Of a DNA stretch of 64,000 nt, positions 1 to 20,453 are shown one piece after another (position 1 is the stretch's first letter; every line of letters begins with the position of its first letter). The notes below the pieces were generated by a model. It searched no databases. It was not told where the DNA came from and saw only the letters and a program-made list of their open reading frames with translations. The translations under genes were made by a program, and so were the position numbers. This DNA comes from Protonemura montana (lineage: Eukaryota; Arthropoda; Insecta; Plecoptera; Nemouridae), in assembly GCA_947568835.1 (NCBI GenBank), contig OX387603.1, positions 12,300,651 to 12,364,650 on the forward strand. Direction: 5' to 3'.

Positions 1-2
1 AC

Positions 3-2576
3 AGGGCAAGGCCCCAGCAGGCGTTCACGACCGAGTCGACGACAACGACCGAAGTAACGTCGGAAGAGGTGGGTAACAAACGATACCTGATGCTAGATCT
101 GTTTGAGACAGCTACTGGTATCATGAGCAAGGATTCGCGTTTCCGCTTATGTAGATTTTTACGATAGCTTGATCTCTTGTTCTTCAGTCAAATGGAACAC
201 ACATTTCGGACTAGTTTGCGACGCCAGTAGCTTGCTCTCGGAATGTATTTGATGAGTGACACTCAATTATAATCGATGTTGCAGATCCAGTACCAACCGC
301 AGCCGCAGCCGCAAGAACAAGACGGTGGCCTCAGCGTGGACCAGGGTTTGACCCTCGGCTTCCAAAACGCGTTGCTTCACTCCCCAACCCGCGGACCCCT
401 CACCGACTACCAACAGCCCCCACAACGCGTCGCAGCAGAGATCCCCCAGCCCCAGGAAGAGCAACCCCTAGAAGCTCAGCAAGAATATGTACCACAGCAA
501 CATGTGCAGCAACAAGAGGTGCTGCCCGAAGCCCAGCCAGTGCCGACGACCACGCACCGCGCAGAGTTCCACCGACAGCGCAGCCAGTTTTCTGCGCCGG
601 CACGTACTCAGCAGCTCGACGGAATGCCACGTTTTGAGGTGCCTGTCAAAGTATCTGTCCAAAGACAAACAGAGGCGCCGCTGCCCGAAGACACGCCCCG
701 ACCAGTCTTCTTGCGAACCCGTGGGCAGGTTCGACCCCCTCCAGCCCAAAGGCCTGCCGAGGTCGCCGCCGAAGAGCCCGAGGAGGAGTATGGTTTCCTT
801 CGACCGATGAATTTCGCACCGTCAGTGCCGCAGCCTCCGCAAGTGGTGCCCGTTGAGCAGCTACCGGTAGAGCCTGAGGAGGTGAAGGTCGTCGAGGAGA
901 TCCCAACGACAACGCCAGGCCGCAGGAAAAACTTCCGTGGTCGAACGAGGGCGCAGGTAGAAAGCACGACGAGCACGTCGTCGACGACCAGCGCGGTGAG
1001 ACGGCGCCCAGTGGATAGGCAACAGGTCAGGCTAACGAGTGTGCGCGGACGCGTGCGACGCCCATCGACTTCGACCGAGACGTCAGAGTCTTCCGATGCG
1101 TCGACAACCGAAAGGACGGTGCGACGGAGGCCAGGAAGTAGGTACACGACACAGTCTTCGGTTGAGGAAGGAGCGACGTCGCGCAAGTACGAGGCTCCCA
1201 GAGGCCGCGGATCAGCCAGCTTCCGGCGGCCGGCTGGTCAGGATTCGGCCACAACCAGCAGCTTCCGAGTGACCGTGCCCGACGAGCCTGAAAACTACCC
1301 ACCCGGTTTCGATTTGGCATCGCATAACAGCGCTCCACGACCGAGCTACGCGTTGAGCAGCGATTTGGAAGGCGGCTCTGAGAGCCAGTGGTCGTCAAAA
1401 CGGCTGCACTACGTCGCCGTCGACAACGCATCCACACCCGACGTCTATTTCACGAGCCCGGTTGTCACAACGACACCGTCCAGCAGCGAGTTCGTGACTG
1501 AAGTACCGGAAGTTTTTGTTGCTGAGCAGGTTGTTGCCGAGGTGGCGACTGTTGCCGAGGAGCCTAGAGCGCCTACGGCAAAGCCGGAAGAGAGCGTGAC
1601 GGAAGCCGATGTTTTGACGACGGTAGCCCCGATCGAGGAAGTGACAACGCTTGCCCTCGAAGAGGTTGACGATCAAGTCGTTCCAAAGGAGACAAAGACC
1701 GAGATTAAAAAGGCTGCCGACTATCACTTCCAGAAGAAGAACCCGTCCGGGCGAAGAGGACAGTGGGTCCGCGTGCGGAAAGTCGGAAGACCCGGAGACG
1801 TATTGGAGACGGCCGAGTCTCAGAATGTAGGGGCGCTCTCCAAGAACCAGCTGTCTAAGGGTAAGCCGGCACAAGATTCTTGGTCTTTGCCGCTGCCCCA
1901 CGAAGAGCTTGGCGATGTGATTTTTGACGTGCCCAAAATATCAGCTGTTGAGAGCTACAGCACCCTTGGACAAAACCTTCCAGAGGACTTTGAGCAAACT
2001 TACAGCGTCTTCGATCAAGTAGCCGAACCCGAAATTTTCCAGGAGAGCTACGTGGAGCAGGATATCCTCAAAGAGACCACAACGACGACTTCTACGACAA
2101 CGACAAAACCAGATATCGTAACTGAAACCGTCGTCGTCGATGAAACGACTATTGGAGTGACGCAAGCTCCAGAAGTTTTCCGCCCCAGCAGCACGGAAAG
2201 CCCAACTGAGGCCCCTGAGGTTACCACCGAGAGCCTTCTCGAGGAGCTCACTACTCGCTACCCTGAAGCGATCACAGTGAAGACCGTTAATGTCACCCAA
2301 AAAGCGGTGGCGAGCGATCACGACATGATTCAGAGTTCGGTTCGCGATGCTATCCAGCAAAACAGCCAGGGCGAAGAACAAGAGGTTTCCACCAATGCTC
2401 CGCGAGTTGAGTTTGAGACTACGACAGACGCAGGGCCAGAAGCGACGGAGACTGAGCGCAGTGTGAGGATCTCCGAGTCGACGGAAGTGTCTCACGAGAC
2501 GGAAATCTGCTACCGCGGTCGATGCATAAAGACCAAAACGGCTGACAACGACAATCATGCCGTACCCTTCGAATAG
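3..2576 (+). CDS. 3' part of a Pro/Gln/Thr/Ser-rich low-complexity protein (mucin- or matrix-like), function unknown
   Basis: Two exons are visible: 3-68 (donor GAG|gtgggt) and 285-2576 (acceptor ttgcag|ATC), both phase 0; the 5' end lies outside the window. The visible part is 22 + 763 residues. The ATG at 276 is inside the intron and is not the start. The protein begins with a Pro/Gln tract. It then has Arg/Thr/Ser-rich blocks (runs such as STTSTSSTTS), acidic Val/Glu/Pro-rich stretches and another TTT-rich block near the end. It ends with a short two-Cys motif, CYRGRC, and a stop. No folded domain is recognisable. Thr/Ser/Pro-rich composition is typical of extracellular mucin-like or cuticle-associated arthropod proteins, but that is inference from composition; no signal peptide can be seen because the N-terminus is missing. 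Coding GC is much higher than the flanking DNA, and the 2.3-kb frame is uninterrupted, which supports a real gene. Confidence 0.8.
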
Positions 2577-4781
2577 AGCATGCCAATTGCCAATGAAATG
2601 GCCTACAGACGCGGACAGGGACCTGAATAAGCTTCTGAAAAAATGAGCTGTTCACGTTCATCTGGAAGTAGACGGCTTAAGACTGCAGAACGCAGTAACC
2701 TACAAATAATCGAGGTGTTCGAATTAAACTGGTGCAGGTAGGGTACAGACTGTGTTAAGGCGACTATCCCTCGAGGCTAGAAGGTGGTTTGATTTGTCCA
2801 GTGTCAGCCTCAGGTTCTAGAAACATATAGTAAATTAGAAGATAGGACACATGTTTTTATAACCCATCGATAGAACCATAGTAGAATGCAGGGGTTTGTG
2901 TTGATTGGCACAGTTTGCCCTATAAGCACCGCAAGTGTGTAGTTTTCGAGCACCGAACTGAACCCCCTATTGCCTTTTATTTATTAATGCTTGTTTACGT
3001 TTTCCGAGTGTATGTCTAATCATTTAGTGTGCAATGAGTTATGCCGGCTGCTTAAGCTGTTTGTGCATTCTGTATGACATTGGTTGAAATGAATATAGTT
3101 CTGCAATAGTTTGTTGATTGTTAAAACATATTCAATGCCGCATGATCTAAACATAACGTTCTTTTGTATTATATGTGTATGTATTATATTATGTTTGTGT
3201 GGAAATAAATGGAGCAATGAGTGTGCTACATTTAACATGCCGATGGTTTTTATATCCTTACTTATAAAATAGCTACTTCTTCTTAGCAGCCGAAGAGTTC
3301 GTCGTATTTCTTACAATGAAGGAAACTTCAAGGTATAATAAAATAGCACTTACCGCTAGTTATGCCAGAGAGAACGAATGAGGTTATGCTTGTATCCAGT
3401 TGCCCCAATTTTCTTTTAAGAAAACGGAACATTTTTGGCATGTAGATACACAAAATAACAACAAATTGCACTAATGATTGAAGAAAGCATTAATTTTATT
3501 TCTAACAGTAACTCCAATTCCACCAAAGTAAATTAAAGCAATGAACAAACAAGAAGCGGAAACGTTTCTCAAAACATTGGTAGACACATTTCAATAACAT
3601 AATCCTGTTTGGCACCACATAGAATGAGACTGTTTACTCCTTTGACTACCAGATACAAATTACATTCATCACATACACAATACTAAATTCTTTAATCAGT
3701 CAGGGTTATCATGCTAAATATCAATAATTACATCAAAGCTAAGATTCCACTGACAAGTCATTAAAAATAATGACACGTGTAACTTGGAATTATTCACGAA
3801 TAATAAATGAATTTTACTTTTCAAATCAAACTCATTCTACTATTTAACAGAGACAATTGGCTGTTGCCAATTGACAAAGATAACAGAGCCAAGAGCAGTA
3901 AAACACGTTTGTCAAAAAAGAATGGTAAAAGAGGTAACTACTAACTTCTGTTGCAGAGCCATTTTTTTTCAAATTTCTCAAAGTATAAAAGGCAAACAAA
4001 AAAACTCTTTGATACATTTCTGCTGAATAGGTTGACTTCACCTTATGTGCTCTTTCTTTCAAAATAAAATTAAGGCTCGATTTGCAAACCAAATTTTACG
4101 AACCAAACCACCAGTAATTAAAATGGCCAGCAAGTACACTTACCAAGAGCTAATGGGCTGGAAGGCTACGTGCCAGCCTTTTTTACCGGTGGTTCTAATC
4201 CTGACGGTACCAGCCTTAATGCTTATATCGAGTTAATATTTCACGTTCAAACCTGTCATTATTTGCTTCCTCTTTGTTACCGACGAATAATTTTGGCCCA
4301 AGATTAAGCTCAAGTTTACACAAGTGGTTGAGGAAACTTGAAAACAAAGGCATGCAAGTGAAACAACTCAATTGCAGGTAGCAAACCAAGCAGCAGTCTA
4401 GGGTCCTACATCCATATGAATCCTCGGAGCAATATTTCTTGGCGTAGGTATGAAAAAGGGAAGGCACAATGACCGGAAACTCGTAAATAGAATCAATCTA
4501 TTTCTATTATCTAGTTTCCAGCAAGCTGCCATCTCCCATTTATTTACCTACACCAATTATCCAGCCTAATGAAATAGCAATGCCTTGTTACAATACGTAT
4601 GTACCACATCGGACTAGTGTGGAAAAATAATTAGGATCAAAACCCATTTAACTGAATGGCCCAATAATCAGACTAGCCCACTAGAACTTAACGTGATAAA
4701 ATTGTTTACGAAAATACAATATTGGTAGTATAAAAATATAAAATTCCGGCACGATCATTAACTTGGTCAGCTAACAAGAAT
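2577..4781. other. 3' UTR and convergent intergenic region
   Basis: The first part (to about 3230) is the probable 3' UTR of the plus-strand gene. The rest is AT-rich and holds no coding exon that I can support. It must contain the 3' UTR of the minus-strand vasa copy A that ends at 4782. A minus-strand AATAAA (tttatt on the plus strand at 3495-3500) is one possible end. Confidence 0.5.
3204..3209 (+). terminator. polyadenylation signal AATAAA of the Pro/Gln/Thr-rich gene
   Basis: Canonical AATAAA about 630 bases after the stop at 2576, followed by a T/G-rich stretch. It is the best candidate 3' end for the upstream gene. Position and motif are seen; use is inferred. Confidence 0.5.
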
Positions 4782-9420
<4,639 letters not shown>

Positions 9421-10454
9421 CTTCGAAATAGTCTGAAGCAAAATTACATGTTAATAAACGGATCTCTTCCTGGTTATTTACAAATAATGGGGTTAGGACG
9501 ATCAGTAGAGGCTATTTTTTCTGAAGAAAGACTAACAGTCTACAAACCAAACATGGAATTTATAAATTCTGGTCGTTCATTGCATACTCTTAACAATTAT
9601 ATTATTTGAAAATAAATGCTTTCGAAATCAAACCCACGTGCGTTCTTTGTTAGGGAGCGAATGGCGCCGTCATATCAGAAAGTTATGTTCTCATTTGCAA
9701 ATAATTTACAAAGCATCTTACTGTGGTGTTGTCACACGTAGAGGAAGGTATATATCTGCGAGTACACGGTTTAGAGGTTAGCGATTAATTTTGCTTTTCC
9801 CCTCAAAAATATCGGCAGTACAAACCCACCACACCTGCCCACAATACCTTACGAACAGGTAGGCCAAACAGCTCTCGATGTGCGGAAAAGCATGATATTG
9901 TACCAGTCTTGCCAATTCAGCATGAGAGCAAAACAAAAAAAATGACAAATGCCGAAGATTATATCTCTGATTACATCACCTAGATTTAGACTGGATTTCG
10001 GTTTATTTTGAATTTGAATTTTATGTCTAATTGGAATCACTATCTACTAATTGATTTATTTTAAATGCGCAAGAATTTTGGGGCCGCTGACGAGCACCAA
10101 CTTGATTAACACAAACGACCCGAATTTTGAACGTCATTAGCACGCCAAAGTTTGAGAAAAATTCCGTGGCCAGAGCAAAAGCTAGACCAAAGGGCTAGCC
10201 GCTAGACTATGGATCAGGATCAAACTCTGATCAAACATAGGATCAGAACAGAATTAGCTGTTGCTAAAATAACACTTTATCTAAATAAATCGCTTGTAAC
10301 TAAGACACACTCACAAAAATACTCCAATACTATAGACCTGCATGAATACAATTTTTTCAATTATTATTGTTAGAATGAATTGCTGGAAATGTGATGGTAA
10401 AAAAAAAATTCTTTCCTATTTGAGAATGAAAATTTCATTTCATTGTATCTTCTT
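9421..10454. other. Upstream region of vasa A / 3' flank of the coiled-coil gene
   Basis: A splice acceptor (tttgcttcag) ends at about 9433, so a 5' UTR exon of vasa A must lie upstream, here or beyond. I cannot place that exon or the promoter. The 3' UTR of the minus-strand coiled-coil gene is also expected here. No other coding signal is seen. Confidence 0.35.
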
Positions 10455-12716
10455 CTAGTTATCTTCTATCGATTCTGTATCTCCATCGGTGAAACTAAGG
10501 CTTTCCAAGTTTTCTACAAACTTGCAACTTTTGCGTATCAGTGGTCGAGGCATCAAAGCTGTTTGATCACCAAGATATGTCCAGGCATCATACTCTTGCC
10601 TAGGAAGCCCAGGACGAGGACAAAGATTTACAGGAATCGTTTCACTCGAATCTGAGTCTGTGGAACATGCGTTATTTAAATCTGGAGAATCGTCGAAGAG
10701 TTCCACATCAGGAATTGGAAGACGCTCGTACCATCGTCGTGACTTGTCATTTTTAGGAGATATTGATGCTGAAGAATTCCTGGAGGGACCTGAATCAGTC
10801 TGAGCAGAGCGAGGGGTCAAATTCAACAATAGTTGCTGTATATAGTCTTCCTTGTACTCGTCTTCACTTTTGTTTGTGCAAGGAGCAATTTGAGATTGAC
10901 GTTGGAAGTCACCCTCTTGGTTACTCTCTCTCCCCATACTTGATAATTGAGGAGTGCCATCTATTTTGGTCCTATGTTTCAAAGTATCCTGAACAATCTC
11001 ATCACCATGAGAGCTTCCCGGCAGCCTGTCTGCACTTTTAATCAATGTCAGTTCCTTTTTGTCCACCTGGTGGGGCAAATTAATTGACAGTTGATTGTTC
11101 ACTTTTGCTTCATGGCAAGCCAATTGATTTATCTTGATTGCACGAGGGGTCAGTTGTTTAGGGGAAAATCTGGTCATTTCTTGTCGAGTGTTCTCATGTG
11201 TTTTCTTATGTGTGTCAAGCATTACAGTCAAGGGTTGAACTGGAAAAACTTTTATAGTCTTGTCAAGACTCATTTTGTTTCTGCTGGGCAGCTGGTCTCG
11301 AGGGATTGGAGAATTAGGCAAGCAAGGGGATGTTTCGTTTTTTTTTATAGGAGAGGTGTTCATACAATTTTTGGAGAGATGATGCACTTCATCTTTCTGA
11401 TGCAGCCGTAATTTTCTTTCTTGTCTCTTTAGGGGTTTTTTATTTACAGGGTGCAGGAATTCAGAAACATTCTTATCAAACGAGGAACAAACTACAACTT
11501 CGGGGTGCTTTGGGACCACTTTTCTGTTCGCACCACAGGTTGCACTAGTAGTTGCGGGACGTCTATGATCAACGTCATTCTCATGTTTGAGCATGCTTGT
11601 GACCTTACGTGGTGTCACGGGATTATCCTGTATGTTCCGGGGATGCCTTGTTTCATATTTTTTCTCGGTTCTTGGTCCTACACTCTTTAAACCCAATTGG
11701 GAATAAACCACCGGCTTCTTGTCCAATGGTTTTTGTTCCCATGGATTTGACTCATTGCTTGTATTTCTACCTTGATTAGCATGTTTGAGTGTTATTGCTT
11801 CAGCTCCATATATTTCTCTAACAAGGAAAGAATAAAAGCCTAGTTATGTACAAACTACAAAATAATGATCAATTGTATATGACTTGCTATATGAATTCTA
11901 TGAACAGAAATGAGGTAACTTCCCACAGAAATGATTAAAATAAACGATTGAAATAAATACAGCTTTAGTATCAAATACACGTTACTAAGGCTTAATAAAG
12001 TCTGATCCAGCTTACCGTTTAGTCTCCAAAATAAGGTCCTCAATTTGAGCAGACAACTTCAGATTTGCCATCTCCAGTGCAGAAATTTTCCCCGCAAATC
12101 CATCAACTCTACATGGGAGATAAGATTTTTTTAAATATTTCGTAGTTAGTCTTAGAAATTTCAAATTAAAATGTATTTCCTTGTTGCTTATGGGTTGGAT
12201 AAGAACTGGCGTTGATAAATCTGTTGAAAGCTCCTAATGTCAATGGTATATGAAAAATCTGTTTTGTATGCTTATACAGCGTACTCAACAAAATAGCTGA
12301 GTTGCGAGTGTACTCAGTCCTTGAATCTGAAAGGATACACTACGTTCATGATCCAAGTTAATTGCTTAGATGATTTGACCACAGACATTTGACTTTTATT
12401 CTACTCTCAGAAATGACCAATAAAATATAAGCAGAAAATGAAAGCAATAAGCATAAAAAATAACTGGTTTTTAGGTTTCCAATATGTTCCTTAAATACCT
12501 ATCTTTGGCACCAATTTCTGCTTTGAGCATCGCAATCTCCTTAAGCTTGTGATCTACGGCCATCGTCTTTTCTTTTGAACGGGTCTCCAAGTGGCGAGCT
12601 ACCCCAGTCTTGATCAAGGCCCCCAATTTCTTGTTTTTAAGACGCTCAAGTTCAACTTCTGATTTAGAGAGCTGAGCTTCGTGTTCTAGCAGCTTCATGC
12701 GGCATCCTTGCGACAT
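10455..12716 (-). CDS. Coiled-coil protein of unknown function (557 aa), between the two vasa copies
   Basis: Three exons on the minus strand: 12716-12499, 12108-12016 and 11817-10455, joined by GT-AG introns in phase 2 and phase 2, total 1674 bases. The start is the ATG at 12716 in a good context (ACCAAAATGT). Residues 1 to about 115 form a predicted coiled coil, rich in Glu/Lys/Leu with heptad-like leucines (e.g. LEMANLKLSAQIEDLILETK). The rest is disordered, rich in Lys/Pro/Ser/Thr, and ends in an acidic tail (SFTDGDTESIEDN). There are many Ser/Thr-Pro sites, as in cell-cycle proteins. An N-terminal coiled coil followed by a long disordered basic region recalls shugoshin-like or centrosomal proteins. 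I see no diagnostic motif, so I do not assign it. Phase closure across two introns makes the gene model strong even though the function is unknown. Confidence 0.8.
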
Positions 12717-15408
12717 TTTGGTGAGGCCAGAAATATGGTCCACCACAATTTTCAAAACAAAGAAATATTTTTAAAAACTCCCATGAACCAAGGCTTACTT
12801 GATACAAATGACATCACATGTATTTCTGTTGTCAGCAATCACAAAGCCGAGTGATTGAGCTTGTAGTTATTTATAGAGCAAACCTTCTTGACTTGCTATA
12901 ACTTCCTTTACAGCTGGTTTGCATGGGATCAATTTATGTAAAAAAAATACTTTACAGGGAATTGTTTTCTTCGCGATTGTAAGCAAATTTTGTTGACTGC
13001 CTAGAAAAAATGCGGCAACATCACCATCGTTAGCCACAATGTAATCTGACGTTACTAAATGCCCCCTTCACTGCCTGCAAGCTATTTTTGAAATTAACAG
13101 TGGAAAAGTATGATACCAAAGCCCAACATATAATATCGCAATACTATGACACGAGTAACTTTTAAGTAGTAGCCACTCGAACCCGACTAGCAACGTCCGA
13201 GGATCTGGGCCTCTAAATAAACAAACCAAAATGCTAACCAGTTCCTGGCCAAATCTACTTTTAATAGCAACGTCCCTTGGCAGTAAAATCGATACTCATA
13301 AGCACAAGGCTGCTGCCAGCAACAGCATTTACTTTGCTAGTGGGATGGTAAAATTGTACTTTGGACAGGTCAAAGGTGTAGAAAATGGAGGCCAAGCCAG
13401 ATAAATGATTGAATCAAACCTAACATATCCCTAAGATAACCAGAATTTTGGGCCCGCTAACAGCGCAATATTTGATAGATGTTCAGCTAGTGTGACACCG
13501 AATTATAAATAAGAACAGGATCACACAAATGACATGTTTAATAATACATTTATTGCGAGTAACGCTTCAACACAAATGAGGAACTTTTATCAAATATTTA
13601 TGGTAACAAAATTATTTGTACTGAGAAGAAAAACAAAATGTGAGGTTGGATCACCTCCAAGCAGCCGGTATCACAAACAACTCAATGTCCTCCAGTTACT
13701 AACGCTACTTGCTTAAGAGGTAGGTACAAAAAAATATGTCCTAGTTATTTGGGTAAAATATTAAGATCACCACTTTGGAAACTAGCATCACATTTTGTTT
13801 AATCATACTCCCGCTGCATTACCTCAAATACTCTGTTCACCTTTTATCTCTGGTAATAGTTGGTAAAAGACCTGAAGGGTGCATTCGGCTCACAAATTTA
13901 CATCGAGCTGTGCTGAAATTAAATGTTGCATGGCCTAACAAGGAATGGCACAACAATAATCACAACTCATTATGGTTTTAGACTCTCGTCTACCTTATCT
14001 AACCTTAGCAGTGGTTTTGCAAAAAAATAGTAATTAAAAACTGGTTTCTGAATGCCTTAACAACTATTCTCCCCTTACATTTCACAACTTATGCTGCTAT
14101 TACCCTTGATGAAATGGTAGGCAATTGAAAAATGCCAGGAAACTCGGTTGTTTTACGGAGCATTAAAAAATTCAGAATTCAAATAGTCTCACAATTTCTC
14201 ACACCTGTCAAATTTTAGCTGTGATCGGTTGGTGCAACAGTAGTCGAAAAAATGAAAAGCATATTATTCAGAAACTTTAGTTGGCTGAAAGGGTTTTGCT
14301 AGGTTAACAAACTGTCGAGTTCTTTCCAGTGGTTGATTCGAGTCATGTAACACAAATCAACCAAGGAAATCCACAGGATTAAAAAGCAGCTGCATAACCG
14401 CCAGATCATCTTCGAGCACAACTACTTTATTACCTTACTTATGCAGTTTGTTAATCTTCAGTGAAAGGCAGGAAAAAAGATGCAACATTTGCTTTTTCCA
14501 AAATTCTAGCACTCAATGCAGTTCCATATACTGATCAACATAACTATTGCACTCGATTCTTTCACCCACACATGTAATGGTCTTGAGAACAACATGAGCC
14601 AATCAACACAGGGGATGAAAAATATTAACCTAGCCAGTACCACGCACAAGGTAAGAACAGAGATTCTAAACCAGGCATCACAGCTGTAAGGCACACCCAG
14701 CTGTTAGCAGCAGCACCAGTCAACTCTATTTCGTTCCTTTCATTCCTAGCGTAAACTTACAGAATACAAGTTACAAATCAGTACCACCGGTTGAGTTTAT
14801 GGCTAGTCAGAGTCACAGCGCCAAAGTCAAACTTCTAGCAAACAAGCCTCCAAAACGTGGCAGCAGTTATGACCACTAGATAACACTTGCAGCTGTCTTT
14901 TTTAACAAGTATCTACAGCTAAATAATTAAGGCTCGAACATGTATATCAAATTTTGAGGTTAGCATTAATGAAGACAAAAGGTTAATTGAATATGAACAG
15001 CCTAATCAAAGAGTAAAACATATCAGTATTAAATGTGAATTTATCTGCAAGAAATAACCAAACTACATTTTTACACTTAAAACGGCTCTGGACGACCCTC
15101 AAAATTGGTTGGCAATAATTGCGATGACTGCTTAACATTAGCGCTGAGCCTAGACTTAATCTATAACCCCAATAATGACAGTTCCAAATGAGATTCTAAT
15201 GATCGACGAAAACGATAGGTCGATCACCCAAGTGGAAAATAAGATAAACATGTCGACATAAGGTCTGTAAATGCTAACATAACATGAAATATGCAGTGTC
15301 CAACAGGATAAATAAAACTGGAATTATATTGTTGAGTACAAAAATAGACTGCCATCTTAATTCGTATAAGAGGAGCCACGGTACTGCTAACAAGGAACAT
15401 GACACCGG
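12717..15408. other. Intergenic region: coiled-coil gene 5' flank and vasa B 3' flank
   Basis: AT-rich, with no coding exon supported. The 3' UTR of vasa B should begin at 15408 and run down. A minus-strand AATAAA (tttatt around 13549-13554) is a possible end, not proven. It contains a repeat fragment at 13962-14058 listed separately. Confidence 0.4.
13962..14058 (+). repeat. Diverged dispersed repeat related to the foldback element at 25243-25468
   Basis: By eye this segment aligns with 25243-25328: both run from a 'tatggttttagact / gatggtttttagact' start, through 'tctac...tta...ttagca', to a 'ctggtttctgaatgc / ctgggttttgaatgc' end. Identity is roughly three quarters by inspection only. Only one arm is present here. 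Confidence 0.4.
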
Positions 15409-19978
<4,570 letters not shown>

Positions 19979-20404
19979 GATTCTGCAAGCAAGCAATTAA
20001 GATGTGATAAAACAGTAGTTGTTTTTAGTGTATGTGTGTATGTAGTTTATTATCCAGGATAATCAAGAAATAATGTTTTACAGACAGTCAACAAATGTTT
20101 ACCTTTTTTTAAAAAGCTTCTATATTTCATAATCAATTTGTTCATACGATAAAAACAATTTTCTAGTAAAAAGTCATTTAACTTCATTTTGAAACTAGAT
20201 TCTTTCCCAGCTTTGAATTGTGATAATTATTGTAATAATGAGATAAGTTTTCTCATATGAAATTACATAACTGCCTCCATATCAAAATAATCGACATCTG
20301 CAATTAACTATGTCATATGTATTGTAAGGTACCTAACCTAACATTGGACAACACTACAAAACAGAAAACCTAATTTGAATGAGAAGATAAGTTAGCTAAA
20401 CGAT

Positions 20405-20453
<49 letters not shown>

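Noticed and set aside
276-284. ATG at 276 as start of the Pro/Gln/Thr-rich protein
   Set aside because: It overlaps a splice acceptor (gttgcag) and an in-phase upstream exon at 3-68 joins exactly at 285.
608-1186. Long minus-strand frame opposite the Pro/Gln/Thr-rich exon
   Set aside because: Antisense shadow of a GC-rich low-complexity coding exon; no splice or start support.
12717-12755. Extension of the coiled-coil protein upstream of 12716
   Set aside because: It would start with TTG. The ATG at 12716 has a good context and leaves a complete protein.
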